A DNA stretch of 64,000 bases from Omphiscola glabra (taxonomy: Eukaryota > Mollusca > Gastropoda > Lymnaeidae), in assembly GCA_964017045.1 (NCBI GenBank), contig OZ024796.1, forward strand, positions 20,049,510-20,113,509, written 5' to 3'. Both the position numbers and the translations under genes were made by a program. Below, in pieces: positions 12,381-24,988 of this stretch. Positions within the stretch are counted from its first letter, which is position 1, and every line of letters begins with the position of its first letter. Under the pieces are notes generated by a model. The model was not told where the DNA came from and ran no database searches. It was given only the letters and a program-made list of their open reading frames with translations.

Positions 12381-14434
12381 CTGGGCCATGTCATCAAATG
12401 AATGTTCATCAAAGAAAAGTTAACGAATCCGCGCTTGCCATCATTGTGCCGCCAGTACGCAACGTTATCATAAAGTAAAGGAGGTTAAGAATTTATCTTA
12501 AATGAAGAGCATTGTTGAACCTCGGCATGCCTCAGATATGACGTCAGTGCGGAGGTACATGCAGGGCACCGAGGACTTGACCAGAGTTAACAATCTTGAG
12601 AGAGTCGTTTAATAATAATTAGATTAATGAAAAAAAATGATAGTTGAGAAATCATGCAAATAGATGTTCAGACCTCGAGAGAATAACGGGACAAATTATT
12701 GTGGCGGATGATCAAACGGTTTTATTGATCAAACACCCAGGTTTAGAACATTTTTCACGACAAACCTATGTCCAAAAACCAGCACTCTCCTGGTAAAATA
12801 AAAAAAAAAAAAATACCCACCCACCCCCTTTTAAAACAACGTTAACGTATATATTCTTTATATGCCTCTTTTTTTTGCATTTATGCAATTTAATGTGCAT
12901 TATTTATTAAGAAGAAGAGGTTTTTATTTAAATGGACAAACTTCTGGCGAAAACCAGTTTCATGTTTCCTTCATTTTTCCCCTTTCATTTTCCCCAATAC
13001 ATTTTATTTTTTACTGCAATGGCTTTTGTTGTGGGAGTAAAGCCGTAAAAAAAACCCCACTATTATTAGTGGTTAAACTGTTTTAAATTTCTTCAATCTT
13101 CGGCACCAAAAAACATTTTGAAAAAACAGATTTTTGAGGGGTTGGGGCTGCAAATTTGATAGAATGTGTTGCCATCGCCAACGAGTCTACGTGCCAAGTT
13201 TCAGCTTGATAGGATGACGATAAATGGGTCAATTAGCCTTTGGAAGATTTTGCCACATATGAACAAACGCGAAGTCAATATAAAGGATGAAAAAAAAAAG
13301 TAAGAACGATCACGTTATTTTAAATGATAGTGTATATCGTTACGGCCCCATCAAGGGGGAAGTAGTGCCCAGTGGAGATGATAGTGTATATCCTTACGGC
13401 CCCATCAAGGGGGAAAGTAGTGGGGATGATTCTAAGTTTAAATTGTAAACGTAGCTACAGGGTAATTTAGATCTCCAATAACTTACAAAATTGTGTTTAT
13501 TTTGATTAGTGAAAAAAAGTTCTAGTCTCGTAATCTTAGCATGTTGCCACGTTTACTATGCTCTTAGTAAGACATGCTGACCTTTGAACTATCGTAAAAT
13601 TTTAACGAAACAAAAATACGCAGTAGACATATTCTTCTTTTTTTTATGATTAAGGAACATAATTTCTTAAAAACCGACGGATTACCTGGACAGGGCCCGT
13701 TGACAGCCTTAGTAGGTAATTGCCGCCATTGCCGGCAAGAATTTTATCGCCCCCCTTCCACGAAAAATACTCTGCAGTTTTTGTAAACAAAAAAAATTAT
13801 TAAAAAATATTTTTAAAAAATTATGACGCAGAAAAGGGAGATATGGGGTTGGTGTTGCAAATTTGGGAACCACTGAGCTCGCTAAACAGCGGCGGAAACC
13901 CGTGAAATATTTTTTTTACTGTGACATAATAATTGTGTATAAATAAAATTGATTTTTTAAAATTCCATTTTTTTTTTCTGGGGGGTGTGCAAAAGCTCAT
14001 ATGGGAGGGGGGGGGGTAGCGTGCAAAAAAAATTTAAAAAATTATACGCATGCAACGGGGAGCACGTGGGTAGAAAGTCAGCCTTTCATTGCTTACGAAC
14101 TATGTTGATGGCCCCTTATCTTAAATTGTCTTGTTCTTAACATTATTATTTTTGAATCGCGAAGCTCTCATAAAGTAGCGAGTAATTATTTTTACCATCA
14201 GAAATATCGTAAATTTCCTAGATATGGAGATATTCTCCAAGGGCGATGATAGTGTTGTTGGCCAGATGCGGGTTTGAGACCCTCTTATCTATATTTATTA
14301 ATATATAAATGTTATAATAGGTAAATTTGATTTTTAGCTTGTGAGGGGAATTTCCCGGGTGCACGGCCCATAGAAGAGACTAATGTCTGTCGCCTGCCCA
14401 TGACGTACATGTGACTTCTCACATCTAGCAAGGT
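12381..14434. other. Intergenic with dispersed-repeat debris
   Basis: No gene. Contains a conserved-looking block 13140-13290 (GTGCCAAGTTTCAGCTTGAT, GGGTCAATTAGCCT, AGATTTTGCCACAT) typical in style of invertebrate dispersed repeats, a 54-bp duplication at 13326-13433 (GATAGTGTATATCGTTACGG), a family-B-like fragment near 13715-13785 and a hAT-like end TTGGGAACCACTG at about 13862-13874. Confidence 0.4.
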
Positions 14435-16205
14435 TGAGTCAAGCAGGGTTTCTTTTAGGCATATCTCCGGGGGGGGGGGGGGGTATCCCTCCCCCGGGAA
14501 AGTCAAATGCCCCCAGGAGCAAAATGTGTACAATAATCAGTGGCGTAGTGAGGGCGGGGGCAAGGGGGGGCATCATGCCCCGGGCGCTACTCACAAAGGG
14601 TCGTCAAATCGTATATTTTACTATAAAATTGTATGGTTTTCGAATAGGGGGGGGGGCGCTAAAAAGGTATTGGGGGGCACTAAAAAGGTATTGTGCCCCG
14701 GGCACGAGTTAAGCTCGCTACGCCACTGACAATAATATAAGGATTATACATATTTTCTTAAATTAAAAATGGCTAAATTTTATTTTTTAAAACACATTTT
14801 AAAATATTAAAATCTGGTGCCTTTAACCGATTACAATTAATAGAATCTATGAAATATCGTTATGCTAGATATATTTGATGATCTGTATATTTAAGGCTAA
14901 TCTTGTTAAAGGCGTATAGTATTCGATTATAAATATCGCATTGGCCGCTCCAGATTATAATCCCATGACTTACTTCCTGTAGTTCGCATATATCGATATT
15001 TTTATTCAAATATTTTTTGCAACTTTACAAGTTTAAAAATTTAAAAAACACTGTATTTAATTACCTTAACATCAATATAAAGGTCTACAATTTTAATAAT
15101 AAAGTATCAAACATGCGTAATCTATATTCAAATTATATTTCATCATAAAAGCATGAAGTTTAAAGGAGACATATATGTTAATTATAAATGGTATGACGGC
15201 ATTATTCTTTAAAAAACATTTTTTATTTGCATAACTATAAGTTTGATAGATTCCATTTGTATGGAGTTAAAGAAAATGGAAACTTTAAAAAATGTGATTT
15301 TTTTTTTAAAATTAGGAATTTAACGGGCGCATAAAAAAATTGCAAATTTCATCAAATATTATATCGAAAGCGTTTGTGTTTTCTATTAATTTGATACTTT
15401 TGTAACCATGTTTCCTGAATAAAAGAGGTTAAAAAAATACGTAGCCTTTATTTATTATGCCCCACCTATTCGCACGGATTTTTAAAAATTAATATTTTTT
15501 TCTCGATCTATCGGAAAGCTTACCAAAAAAAAAAAAAAAATTTTGTGAACTAGCATTTCCATTATAATGTCAATTCTATTTTAAAAAAATTTGTTTTAGA
15601 AAAAAATCTTACTCCTAAATTGTTAAATTTAAAATAAATTCTGTGGATTTAAAAAAAAAAAAGTGTTTTTAAGTATATCAAAGAGATCATTTGTAATTTA
15701 TTTGAAAAAAAGTTATAATATTTTGAAATTACAAAGAAATATTTCTATCAAATGAATATTGGGAAATTTTTATTTTATTTGAACACGATTTCCCTGAAAT
15801 AAAATGACACATTGCTAAATATATAATGTCTTTGTAAACAAATCATTTCATTTCAAATAGTTTTGCCTTTCATACACGATTTGTACAAAATGACAAGTTT
15901 TCAAAAGCCATAAAAATGTAAAGATCTTTCTAATTAACAGTTTCTTCTCTTCATTTTTGATACTGGTAAAATTAGGAAATAATTTTGAAAAGGTAGTCTA
16001 AGTATTATAAGTAAGTGGTTTTTTTTTTCTTTTCAATTTGCGTTCAGCATATAAAATAATGTTTGGAGTGCTTTTTAGGGATGGAACCCCATTTTATTAT
16101 TTGTATGTGTGTGTGTTGAAAATTCATTTATTAACTAAGTAGCTATCCCCCAAAATTATGTAAATACAAAAACCATGTTACTATTTTTAGTAATATACAT
16201 TTTTT
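14435..16205. repeat. Dispersed non-coding repeat, copy A (~1.75 kb)
   Basis: Collinear with 17640-19500. Shared landmarks: CTATGAAATATCG then ATATTTGATGATC (14850 / 17977), CAACTTTACAAGTTTAAA (15020 / 18181), CATCAATATAAAGGTCTA (15070 / 18230), TCGAAAGCGT (15364 / 18706), GTTGAAAATNCATTTATTAA (16117 / 19437). Highly diverged, no ORF. A MITE (14538-14728) is nested in this copy only. Confidence 0.75.
14538..14728. mobile_element. hAT-like MITE, CAGTGGCGTAG ends, perfect 8-bp duplication
   Basis: Starts CAGTGGCGTAGTGAG and ends CTCGCTACGCCACTG, a clean inverted repeat; ACAATAAT flanks at 14530-14537 and 14729-14736. 191 bp, G/C-rich, non-coding. Confidence 0.9.
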
Positions 16206-16984
16206 TGCATAACAAGCAGGTCAAGCACTTTTCCGCCCCCCCCCCCCTTTCGCCACAGCCTGCATTGAAATATGATAATTAAGAAAATAACCTCATCACA
16301 TCTTTAAACCCTTAAAATATCCGAGGCACCTAGCATAGTAAGGGTTGCTGGGTGCACACGATGGTTCTAAGGTTAAGTGACACCTATACTTTTTTAATCT
16401 AGGATCTCTTCCGTTGCTCTCCAATTAAGTGTAGAAAGTTTGAAAACTAAATTTAGATATTTGATAAAATGCATTTTTGTATTTTTAATTTATGAAAAAT
16501 TCTGTGGACAATAAATATTTAAGGGGCGAGAATAATCTAGGACAAAAGCGAATTTAGTTAACGTCCCACTGGTGCTGAATTTAAGATGTCTTTGATCATT
16601 ATTATGGCTAATTTTGGCCCTTCCCACCCGAAAGTTTGAAATGCAACCTCAAAATTGTCTGAATGAAAAAAACAAATTCAAGGATGAACAAAATTACACC
16701 CATGCAAACGGAGGGAATTTAGTTTATGTATGGCACTGGGCGCCATAATGCATCCTACGAATCCTTAAAAATGTCTTTCCCCGTTCAAAAATTATAATAG
16801 AAACAATAAATTCAAGTATACTCAAAAATACACCACTTGATTTTCAAATAGTCAAAACATTTCTGGGGAGCAGGCTCCCCAGAACACCCCACTCCAACGA
16901 TCGAGATTCATCGGCGCCCTCAATTTCCGCCCTACTTCCCAATAAAAATGATCGCCGATTTTGGTATCGATAGTTATACTGCCT

Positions 16985-17370
16985 AGTGGCCTAGCTACTA
17001 ATAGTGTCGCCATGGGCGGGCAAATATTTTTGCCATCCTCCCTTTTACGATAAAAACTCTGCAGTTGTCCAAAAATGCTACACCTGCATACAGTGCCGTT
17101 CTTAGGCATAGGCAAAGTAGGCGACCGCTTAGGGCCTCACTACCAAGGTAGCCCCGCCGCACACTTTTTTAAGGCCTACAACACAATTTGCAGGTCCAGT
17201 ATATTTTAGAAGTTGCACGCTAGCAAAGTGGAAACAGTGGCGAAGGCAAAGTGGAGGTGACGCAGTGGTGGGTGGCGTTTTCTCCTTAGCTCCGCCCCTT
17301 GACCCCTTTTCGGGGCTCCCTAAATACGCTCCATGCCTAGGGCCCATACAAATCCTCAGAACGGCCCTAA
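16985..17370. mobile_element. Nested MITE fragments
   Basis: 16985-17090 resembles family B (GTGGCCTAGCTA...CTCTGCAGTTG). It is followed by another candidate with inverted ends CAGTGCCGTTCTTAGG (17091) and CCTCAGAACGGCCCTA (to about 17369). No target duplication was found for either. Confidence 0.5.
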
Positions 17371-17384
17371 TTCGACGACACTAG

Positions 17385-17560
17385 CAGGGGCGTATCTACA
17401 GTGTTTGGCGCAAAGTGACAAGATTCATTTTTATGCCCCCCCCCCTCAACTCTGAAACTGATGATTTTCAACCATTAAATACCATCAAAGCCCATTTTGC
17501 CACCCCCCTCACTAGTCTGTCGACATATGCCCCATCTGCCACCCCTTAGCTACGCCTCTG
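17385..17560. mobile_element. hAT-like MITE (family A)
   Basis: Ends CAGGGGCGTATCTACAG and TTAGCTACGCCTCTG. Internal GTGTTTGGCGC and AAGATTCATTTT match the copy at 39184. Flanks GACACTAG / GTCACTGG agree at 6 of 8 bases. Confidence 0.75.
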
Positions 17561-17639
17561 GTCACTGGCAAATGACACAGACCCCCGCAAAAATGTGAAA
17601 TTGCACCCCCCCCCCCCCGGGGAAAAAAAGTCCGAAAGA

Positions 17640-19500
17640 AACACCGGAGTCAAGGATGTTTTAAATTAAGATCCAGCTTGTAAACGTTTAAAAATGATGT
17701 CACGAAATTGTGTGTGAAATTAATTGGTACGGTTAGGCCAGAATATGCTTATGATTCAAGTTAATTCAACACAACTTTATTTACTTCTACAACTTCCAGC
17801 GCCTTTTTCAGGTAGCTCTCAGGGGTGGGGGCGGTGCCCCCAGCAAGTCAAGCCCCCCCTCCCCGTGAAAAATGTGTGCAAATAAAAAGTGTATTTGATG
17901 AATAACGATTAAATTGGTCATTTTTATAACATTAATAAAAATAATAGTAAAGGGTGCCTTTCATCAATTACAAAAACTCGAGCCTATGAAATATCGCTAC
18001 GATCAATATATTTGATGATCCGTATAATTTAAGGCTCATCTTATTACAGATACAGGCTTACAGTATTCATTTATAAATGTTGTATTTTGAACATTGGCCA
18101 CTGCTGATATAAGCGAAATGCTTACTTTCTGTTATTGGCACTCATCGGTATTTGTAATTACTTAATTAATTAACTTTTCGCAACTTTACAAGTTTAAACA
18201 TTTTAATAACAAGGTATTAAACCACCTTTACATCAATATAAAGGTCTATAATTTTATTGAAGTTCTAGTAGGTTGCCGACCCTGTAGTAGGTTTCCAAAC
18301 CATGTAGTAGGTTGCTGACACCTCTAGCAGGTTTCCGAACCATGTAGTAGGTTGCTAAGTATAAAAGATGTGCAATGTGTTACCAAATTATTCTTCATCA
18401 TAAAAACACGACTTTAAAGTAGGGATTGGTGGTGTTCATTATAAGTGCATGATGGCATCATGATATTTAAAAAATTTAGTTATTAGAATAATTTAAAATG
18501 TACTCGATTCCCTGTAAGTTAAGTTAGATTAAATGAAAAAAAAAATGATAACCTAAAAAAGAAAAAAAAAAGAATTAACTATTTGTATTTAAAGGCATGA
18601 TGCCATCATGTACTTAAAACTAACACAGTCTGTCCCTACTTTAAAGTCATGCTTTTATGATACAAATAGTGGACGTATAATAAATGATCGTTACCGGTAA
18701 ATCGAAAGCGTCTGCTTTTTCTTTAAATGTGCTAGTTTTGTAACACAGAGTCATGAATAACAGACCTTTAAAATAATATACTTAGCCTATATTTATTTAA
18801 TTTCCAACTTCTTTTCTCTTTTTCAGAATTTCACAATTATTAACAATAGTCATCTATTTGCATGCATTTTGATTTTTTAGCCCCATCCCCCCCCCCCCAT
18901 ATTTTCCCCCCAACCCCCCTTTTTTTCAAGAGAAAGATGAAGCCACTGATTTCACGAAACAAAATTCCCGATAAATGAGTTATAATGAGATTCTTTGAAA
19001 AAAACATATCGCAAGTGCGTTTAGTGCGTAACATTTTCCTTTTGTTTTTTTTTCCTGAAATATTTGGTGAAATAAATCTGCGGTGTAAAAGCGGGTGGGT
19101 TATTAGCATATTAATAGAGTTCAAGTTCAGGGGCGAGAAAAAATGTGCGGTTGCGGGCCTTTAAGGTGGAAAAAAAAAAAAGTGGGGGGGGGGGGGGCGG
19201 GACTAATTTGGATTGTTTTTAAGTGCGTTACTTCGAAGAAATGTTTTATCGAATTTTCAGCCTCACCCCCATTGTTCCATGTTACATTTTTAAAAATGAT
19301 TTATATTAAAAACTTTGTTTTTTTAGGGTCTGTTTCATTTCATATTCGTTCAACATGTAAAATGATTTTTAGCAGTACTTCTTGTGATGAAATTTTTTTT
19401 TGGATGGACATAAAATTGAAACCGAAAAAAAAAAATGTTGAAAATACATTTATTAAGTAGTTTGCCCTAAATAATGTTTAAATAAAAAAAAAAAAAAAAA
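17640..19500. repeat. Dispersed non-coding repeat, copy B
   Basis: Paralogue of 14435-16205 (landmarks given there). Unlike copy A it contains a minisatellite at 18256-18358. The segment 19000-19120 (TGAAATATTTGGTGA, GTAAAAGCGGGTGG) is shared with copy C at 48600. Confidence 0.75.
18256..18358. repeat. Minisatellite (GTAGTAGGTTGCCGACC), ~18-19 bp unit
   Basis: Alternating TAGTAGGTTGCCGACCCTG and TAGTAGGTTTCCGAACCATG types, about five units; the same family recurs at 22140-22290. Confidence 0.85.
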
Positions 19501-19679
19501 CTTTACGATTCCGTAATATATTATATCTATACAAATGTGTATAAGACAACCTGTTTAAGCAGTGCCACCAGGTGACTTTTTGAGACCCCCTGCCACTTTT
19601 CGGTTTTGTCCTTCCCCAAACTTGCATTCAAAGTTGAGAATTAAAAAAAAAATTATCGACAACAAAACTTTAAGCCTGT

Positions 19680-19862
19680 AGGGTTTGCAGGGCCCACACA
19701 GTAGCTCCGAGGGGTTGCATGGCCCACACAGTGGTTCTGAGGGGTTGCAGGGCCCACACAATGGCTCTGAGGGGTTGCAGGGCACACACAATGGCTCTGA
19801 GGGGTTGCAGGGCCCACACAATGGCTCTGAGGGGTTGCAGGGCCCACACAGTGGCTCTGACT
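19680..19862. repeat. Minisatellite, 30 bp unit, 6 copies
   Basis: GGGGTTGCAGGGCCCACACA plus ATGGCTCTGA; the 30-bp period opens frames on both strands (spurious ORFs). Confidence 0.93.
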
Positions 19863-21954
19863 CTGAAGTCAAGTGTTTCCCCTTCTCTCCCGTAGGAAAT
19901 TGTCTAAAAGAAACACTACAACTCAGATTAACAATAAAACTTTAACTGTACAAAAAAAACTAATAAGGGAGTTATTATTTGGCATTGTGAAGCGCAATGA
20001 CGTCATTGTGCCACATTGCCATCCACATTTTAAAATTATCTTTCCCATGTTCTTGATTCTTTTTTGTCAAACTTCTCACACTATCTACTCTACTTCTCCC
20101 AACAATCTACTCTACTTATCCCACCAGACTACTCTACCTGCTTCTTCCAACAATATACTCCACTTTTCCCACGATATACTCTACTTCTCCCACCAATCTA
20201 CTTTACTTCCCCCACCAATTTACTCTACTTCTCCCAACGCTCTAAGCCCACGTTTAAGATACGACGGACGCACACTAGCTAACAAAAGGCCTACCCAACG
20301 AACGTCCTTGAACTCTAGTGCAAGACACAAGCCCCCGCACCTCACGTTCTCACAGAAACATACGCTCGTAAGTCAGTTGGTGCGATGTCGTTACCGAAGC
20401 ACTCTAGTAATATGGAGGTGCATAATCTACCTGTATCTACGGGTTACGAAGGGAGATCAAGCTTAGGAAAAATAAACGGATGCACCCCGAGTGGTATTTC
20501 CGTCGTTATATATCTATTTCACTTGACATTATTCCGACTGTAGGTTGTAAACTGATCAAATCACAGACTCCTCTAAGGAGTTTTAGAAAGTACTCGCAGG
20601 CCAGAATCTGGTATTTCCCACATCCTGTTGCAGCACATTTCCGGGAATGGAGGTGTTAACTCGTGTATAAAAAATATTAAATTCTAAATAAGCATGGAGT
20701 AACGGGGCCTGGCTGATTGAATCATGTGATGATGTATGTGCATTGCTGTGAGATTGCGTCTGAGTGGGGGATTATGAAGATTACATATCATGGCGAAAAA
20801 GAAAAAATCGAGAGTAGCGTGGTGTGAATCTCTTGAAAAAAAAGGTGTAAAAATTATTGGATTAGTATTCAGACGACTGGATGGAAAAATTGCATGCTGG
20901 TTGAATGGATGGAGAGTGAAGAGGTGTCTGTGTGCTGTGTCTGGATGTTGTACCCGGGTGTCGTGTCTGTGTGTCATAATTGGATTTGGAGACTATGCGT
21001 CATATTTAGAAGTCCACGTATGTGTGTCATGTATGGATAATTTCTCTTCGCATTTCGATGACAATTCCAGTCTACGAAGCTACTACTGGAAAAATAATTT
21101 TAAAAAAAAAAAACAACTAAAATTGATAAAAACATGTTTACAAGCGTCCATGACTCAGGAACGGATCACATCTTTTGCTCTGCTGTCTCTTGAAAGTGAT
21201 GCCGCCAGTTGATTCGCCTTCCAAAAAGCCAGATAAAATTGCTTTTTAGAAAAAGTATAATAATTACCATACCAATTTTGCGCCTTTGCAATAAAAGCCG
21301 CTCCAATTTCAAACAGAAGGGTTTTCAGTGTTCTATTTAATTCTAATTAATAGTTTGCTTTATTGAAATGTTTATACTAAGAATAAAACCTATTCTAATG
21401 TTAGGACTTTTACCCTCTGTCTTCTCCAAGTGCAACTTTTAAAATTTATTAACGGTTAATACTAACCTGAAAATATTTAGGAGGAAGGGGTGCTAAAATT
21501 TAAAACTGCCTGGGGCGCCACAATTGCTAAGGCCGGCCTTGAGTGTGTGTGTCAGGGTGCGTGTCAGGGTGTCGTGCCAGAGTGCCGTGAAAGTGTGTTG
21601 AGTTCCTAGTCTACTGTGACTCTTCTAGGATTGTACTAAAGATTCTTGGGCTAACTCTGATTGTGCAAATATTTCGAAAGTTTTCTGATATGGATGAGTT
21701 GATGAAAACTTTGATGGTTGTATGGATTTAACAATTTAAGATCGATGTTTGTTTGCCAAGGTGGGTAAAGGATAACAGAAATGTAAAACATATTTATAGA
21801 AGTGAACTTGCCCTATGTACCAGGGTGCAAACACTTGATGCTGTCAGCGCCATTCTACTGAACAAAACAAGGGAGTTAAGTGACAGAGGAGATTAATGAT
21901 AAGATACATGTAGGTTAATTGGTAAACGCCATCTACCTGTGTACTTATGGCTGA
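19863..21954. other. Intergenic, no supported gene
   Basis: A pyrimidine-rich degenerate repeat of CTACTTCTCCCACCAAT type lies at 20085-20245. A 140-codon + ORF at 20790-21212 has no recognisable domain or splice context. GGCGCCACAATTGC...GGCCGGCCTTG near 21510-21541 looks like a MITE end. Confidence 0.35.
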
Positions 21955-21956
21955 CG

Positions 21957-22050
21957 GGGTTGTCTGGTGAAACGTGTGTCAACCAGGGGTTGTCTGGTGA
22001 AACGTGTGTCAACCAGGGGTTGTCTGGTGAAACGTGTGTCAACCAGGGGT
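21957..22050. repeat. Minisatellite, 30 bp unit, 3 identical copies
   Basis: TGTCTGGTGAAACGTGTGTC plus AACCAGGGGT, three perfect copies. Confidence 0.93.
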
Positions 22051-22139
22051 TGTTTGTAATGGCGCATGAGGTTATTTCGGTGTGCGGCCATCGCTGTAAG
22101 GATTGCTGGCATCAAGATCTGGGTTGCCGACTCCCGTTG

Positions 22140-22290
22140 GAAGTTGCTGACACCTTTGGTAGGTTGCCGACCCTGTAGTAGGTTGCCGACCCCTGTAGTA
22201 GGTTTCCGAACCATGTAGTAGCTTGCTGACACCTCTAGTAGGTTTCCGAACCATGTAGTTGGTTGCCGACCCCTGTAGTAGGTCAGCGGG
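22140..22290. repeat. Minisatellite (GTAGTAGGTTGCCGACC), second locus
   Basis: Same 18-19 bp units as 18256-18358, about eight copies, alternating the TTGCCGACCCCTG and TTTCCGAACCATG types. Confidence 0.88.
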
Positions 22291-22740
22291 CTTCCATCTG
22301 ATTTTTTATTAAAACAAAGGGTAACAAAGAAGTGACATTATTTAGCCTTTTGGAATAAATCTCTCCGGAGTCGATGAAGTAACCTAGCTCGAGTCGATAA
22401 GGTAATCAATCCGGGGTCGGAGAGGTAATCTATCCGGAATTGAAACAGTTTTTTTTAGTTTGAAACAAGTTTCAGGGAAAAAAATGGGGGGGGGGGACAT
22501 ATGAATTGTTAAAGGTTTTCCATAATTGAAAGAATGAAATAAGTCATTTCTTTAATGTAAACAAACTGATTAGCTTAAGTTCTGTTGCACGATTCTAAAA
22601 TATTCATTGTTGTAAATTAAAAAGGGGAATGACGTCACAAACATCTATCGGTTACTGATCCCACTGTGTGACGGCGTGTTAAAGCATCGCGTGGATAGAG
22701 GTGGATCATGTGAGGGAGGGGAAAGGATGGTGGAGAGGAG

Positions 22741-23292
22741 TTGAGGTAGAGGGTGATAGTGGAGAAGGGTGATAGTGGAGAAGGGTGATAGTGGAAGAGG
22801 GTGATAGTGGAATGGGTGATAGTGGAAGAGGGTGATAGCGGAAGAGGGTGATAGTGGAAGAGGGGGATAGCGGAAGAGGGTGATAGTGGAGAATGGTGAT
22901 AGTGGAAGAGGGTGATAGTGGAAGAGGGTGATATTGGAATAGGGTGATAGTGGAGAAGGGTGATAGTGGAAGAGGGTGATAGTGGAAGAGGGTGATAGTG
23001 GAAGAGGGGGATAGTGGAATGGGTGATAGTGGAAGAGGGTGATAGCGGAAGAGGGTGATAGTGGAATGGGTGATAGTGGAAGAGGGTGATAGTGGAAGAG
23101 GTTGATAGTGGAAGAGGGGGATAGCGAAAGAGGGTGATAGTGAAGAATGGTGATAGTGGAAGAGAGTGATAGTGGAATGGGTGATAGTGGAAGAGGGTGA
23201 TAGCGGAAGAGGGTGATAGTGGAAGAGGGGGATAGTGGAAGAGGGGGATAGCGGAAGAGGGTGATAGTGGAGAATGGGGATAGTGGAAGAGG
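22741..23292. repeat. Minisatellite, ~15 bp unit, ~36 copies
   Basis: GGTGATAGTGGAAGA units with GGGGATAGCGG variants arranged in a partly repeated order. A 220-codon antisense ORF here is an artefact. Confidence 0.93.
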
Positions 23293-24071
23293 GTTTTCTA
23301 CAAAGGCATAAGTTTATTAACATTCCCCAGAAAGCCAAGCGGAATTCAAGATGAGCGCAATGTTTCACTTTGAACAGCGAGAATGTGTCATCAGTGTGAA
23401 CCTGGGGGATGAATGCTCTTCTTGGTGAGCCATTCCTTATGATTTTATGCCTGAGCGATAGATACTTTTGTAATCTCTTGATTGGTGTTTAAGCTTCGGA
23501 TTACAAGCGGAGAACCGTCATTGCACACATCGACCCCCCCTTCGTGATGAGCACAGTGTCATGAAGCATGTTGAGACAGGGGAGATACGAGGCACGAGTG
23601 TATGAACTGTGACCTGGTGTGTTTAGATTTGCATTCAGTCGGTGCGTTCTTATTTACCTTTGGCAAAACTACCACGGGGTGCGTAATTTGTTGGTTTTTT
23701 ATTGCACTGACATCTTACTAAAGGAATTAGCGGCAAGTTAATTGGTTACTAATGGGCAACCTCAAACAAACGGAGATTATTTCAATTGACATTAAATACG
23801 GATTGCAAGCCTTGAATTACAGTAGGGATGGGAAACGCTTTTCATGCGACGGAATGAAATATACGACTCTTTCAAATGAGACGAGTGAACCTCTCTATGA
23901 ACCATCACAAAAATGCGAACTGTTGTGCGAGCCATTCACTTTGAAATAAATTCCACGGTCAGGACGATAACAATTATTATATCATTAGTGAGAAATTGAA
24001 CGCGTATGCATTGTGACTTGCGAGAAGTCGTCCGTTTCATTTATTTGATGAGATCTGCGCTTAAATCAGTG

Positions 24072-24073
<2 letters not shown>
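23293..24073. other. Intergenic, no supported gene
   Basis: A 65-codon + ORF (23752-23949) has no recognisable feature. Nothing else seen. Confidence 0.3.
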
Positions 24074-24162
<89 letters not shown>

Positions 24163-24213
24163 CTGTCTGTGTCCGTGCGTGTGTCTTTGTGTGTGCGGGT
24201 GTGTGAGTGTGTA
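24074..24213. repeat. Microsatellite (TA)n then (TG)n
   Basis: About 28 TA followed by a TG-rich stretch with TCTG and GCG interruptions; able to form cruciform and Z-DNA. Confidence 0.95.
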
Positions 24214-24378
24214 TGATGCAGCTGTTGTAACAAAGAAAGAAATGTTACATGTAATGTGCAAATTGGTCTGTGTGACGGAAGGTTAAAGCGGGCCCTATCT
24301 TTAGTTCTTGCTAAAGTAGTCAGTTGGCGTGCAAACCATGTATTAATATGTGTAGTGATATAAGCTTTCTTGAGAAAT

Positions 24379-24500
24379 GGTGCCAAAAGTCAGTCTTTTT
24401 CCAGGGTGCCTAAAGTCAGTCTTTTCCCAGGGTGCCTAAAGTCAGTCTTCTCCCAGGGTGCCTAAAGTCAGGCTTTGCCCAGGGTGCTTAAATACAGTTT
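24379..24500. repeat. Minisatellite, ~27 bp unit, 4-5 copies
   Basis: GTGCCTAAAGTCAGTCTTTT plus CCCAGG units; followed by a 16-G run at 24508-24523. Confidence 0.85.
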
Positions 24501-24988
24501 TTCCCCCGGGGGGGGGGGGGGGGCTAAGGTCTAAATTCAGTTTTTGCCCAAGACGTAACTTTTAATTTGCCTGCGTGGAATGTGTTCATTTCCCCGACAA
24601 ATTAAAGAACACCTATGTAGAACGGTCCAAAACCAAGTGATTGTTAAACTGTGTTAAGGGACGTAAGCTCTACAGATTCAATATTTTATAACTACCTTTT
24701 TTTTATTTGTATCATTAGGGCCCTGTAAGCCGTCTCTCCTGGAAAGGTCATATCGCATCTATCTCTTAGACTTTGTCCAACCAGTTCGTGTTTACGTCCT
24801 GGTGTCTGCACTCAATGGCCCGTTAGCATCTGCTGCATGGAGACCTTTGAGACCGTTCGAGCCGATTGTTTTACAACAAGGAAGTTTGCCAGACAGAAAT
24901 AGAATGGAAACATAAACCGACCAGGACGGGCATTCAGATTTCCTTCACCAGACTATAAATATTCTTGTATCTTCCGTTGGGCCTAGGA

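Noticed and set aside
14254..14282. Possible tRNA-derived SINE (B-box-like GGGTTTGAGACCC)
   Set aside because: No A box at the right distance and no cloverleaf could be drawn.
20790..21212. 140-codon + ORF starting with a lysine-rich stretch
   Set aside because: No domain, no splice or poly-A context; composition fits chance.
22706..23368. 220-codon antisense ORF rich in Pro/Leu/Ser/Thr/His
   Set aside because: Artefact of the 15-bp GGTGATAGTGGAAGA array.
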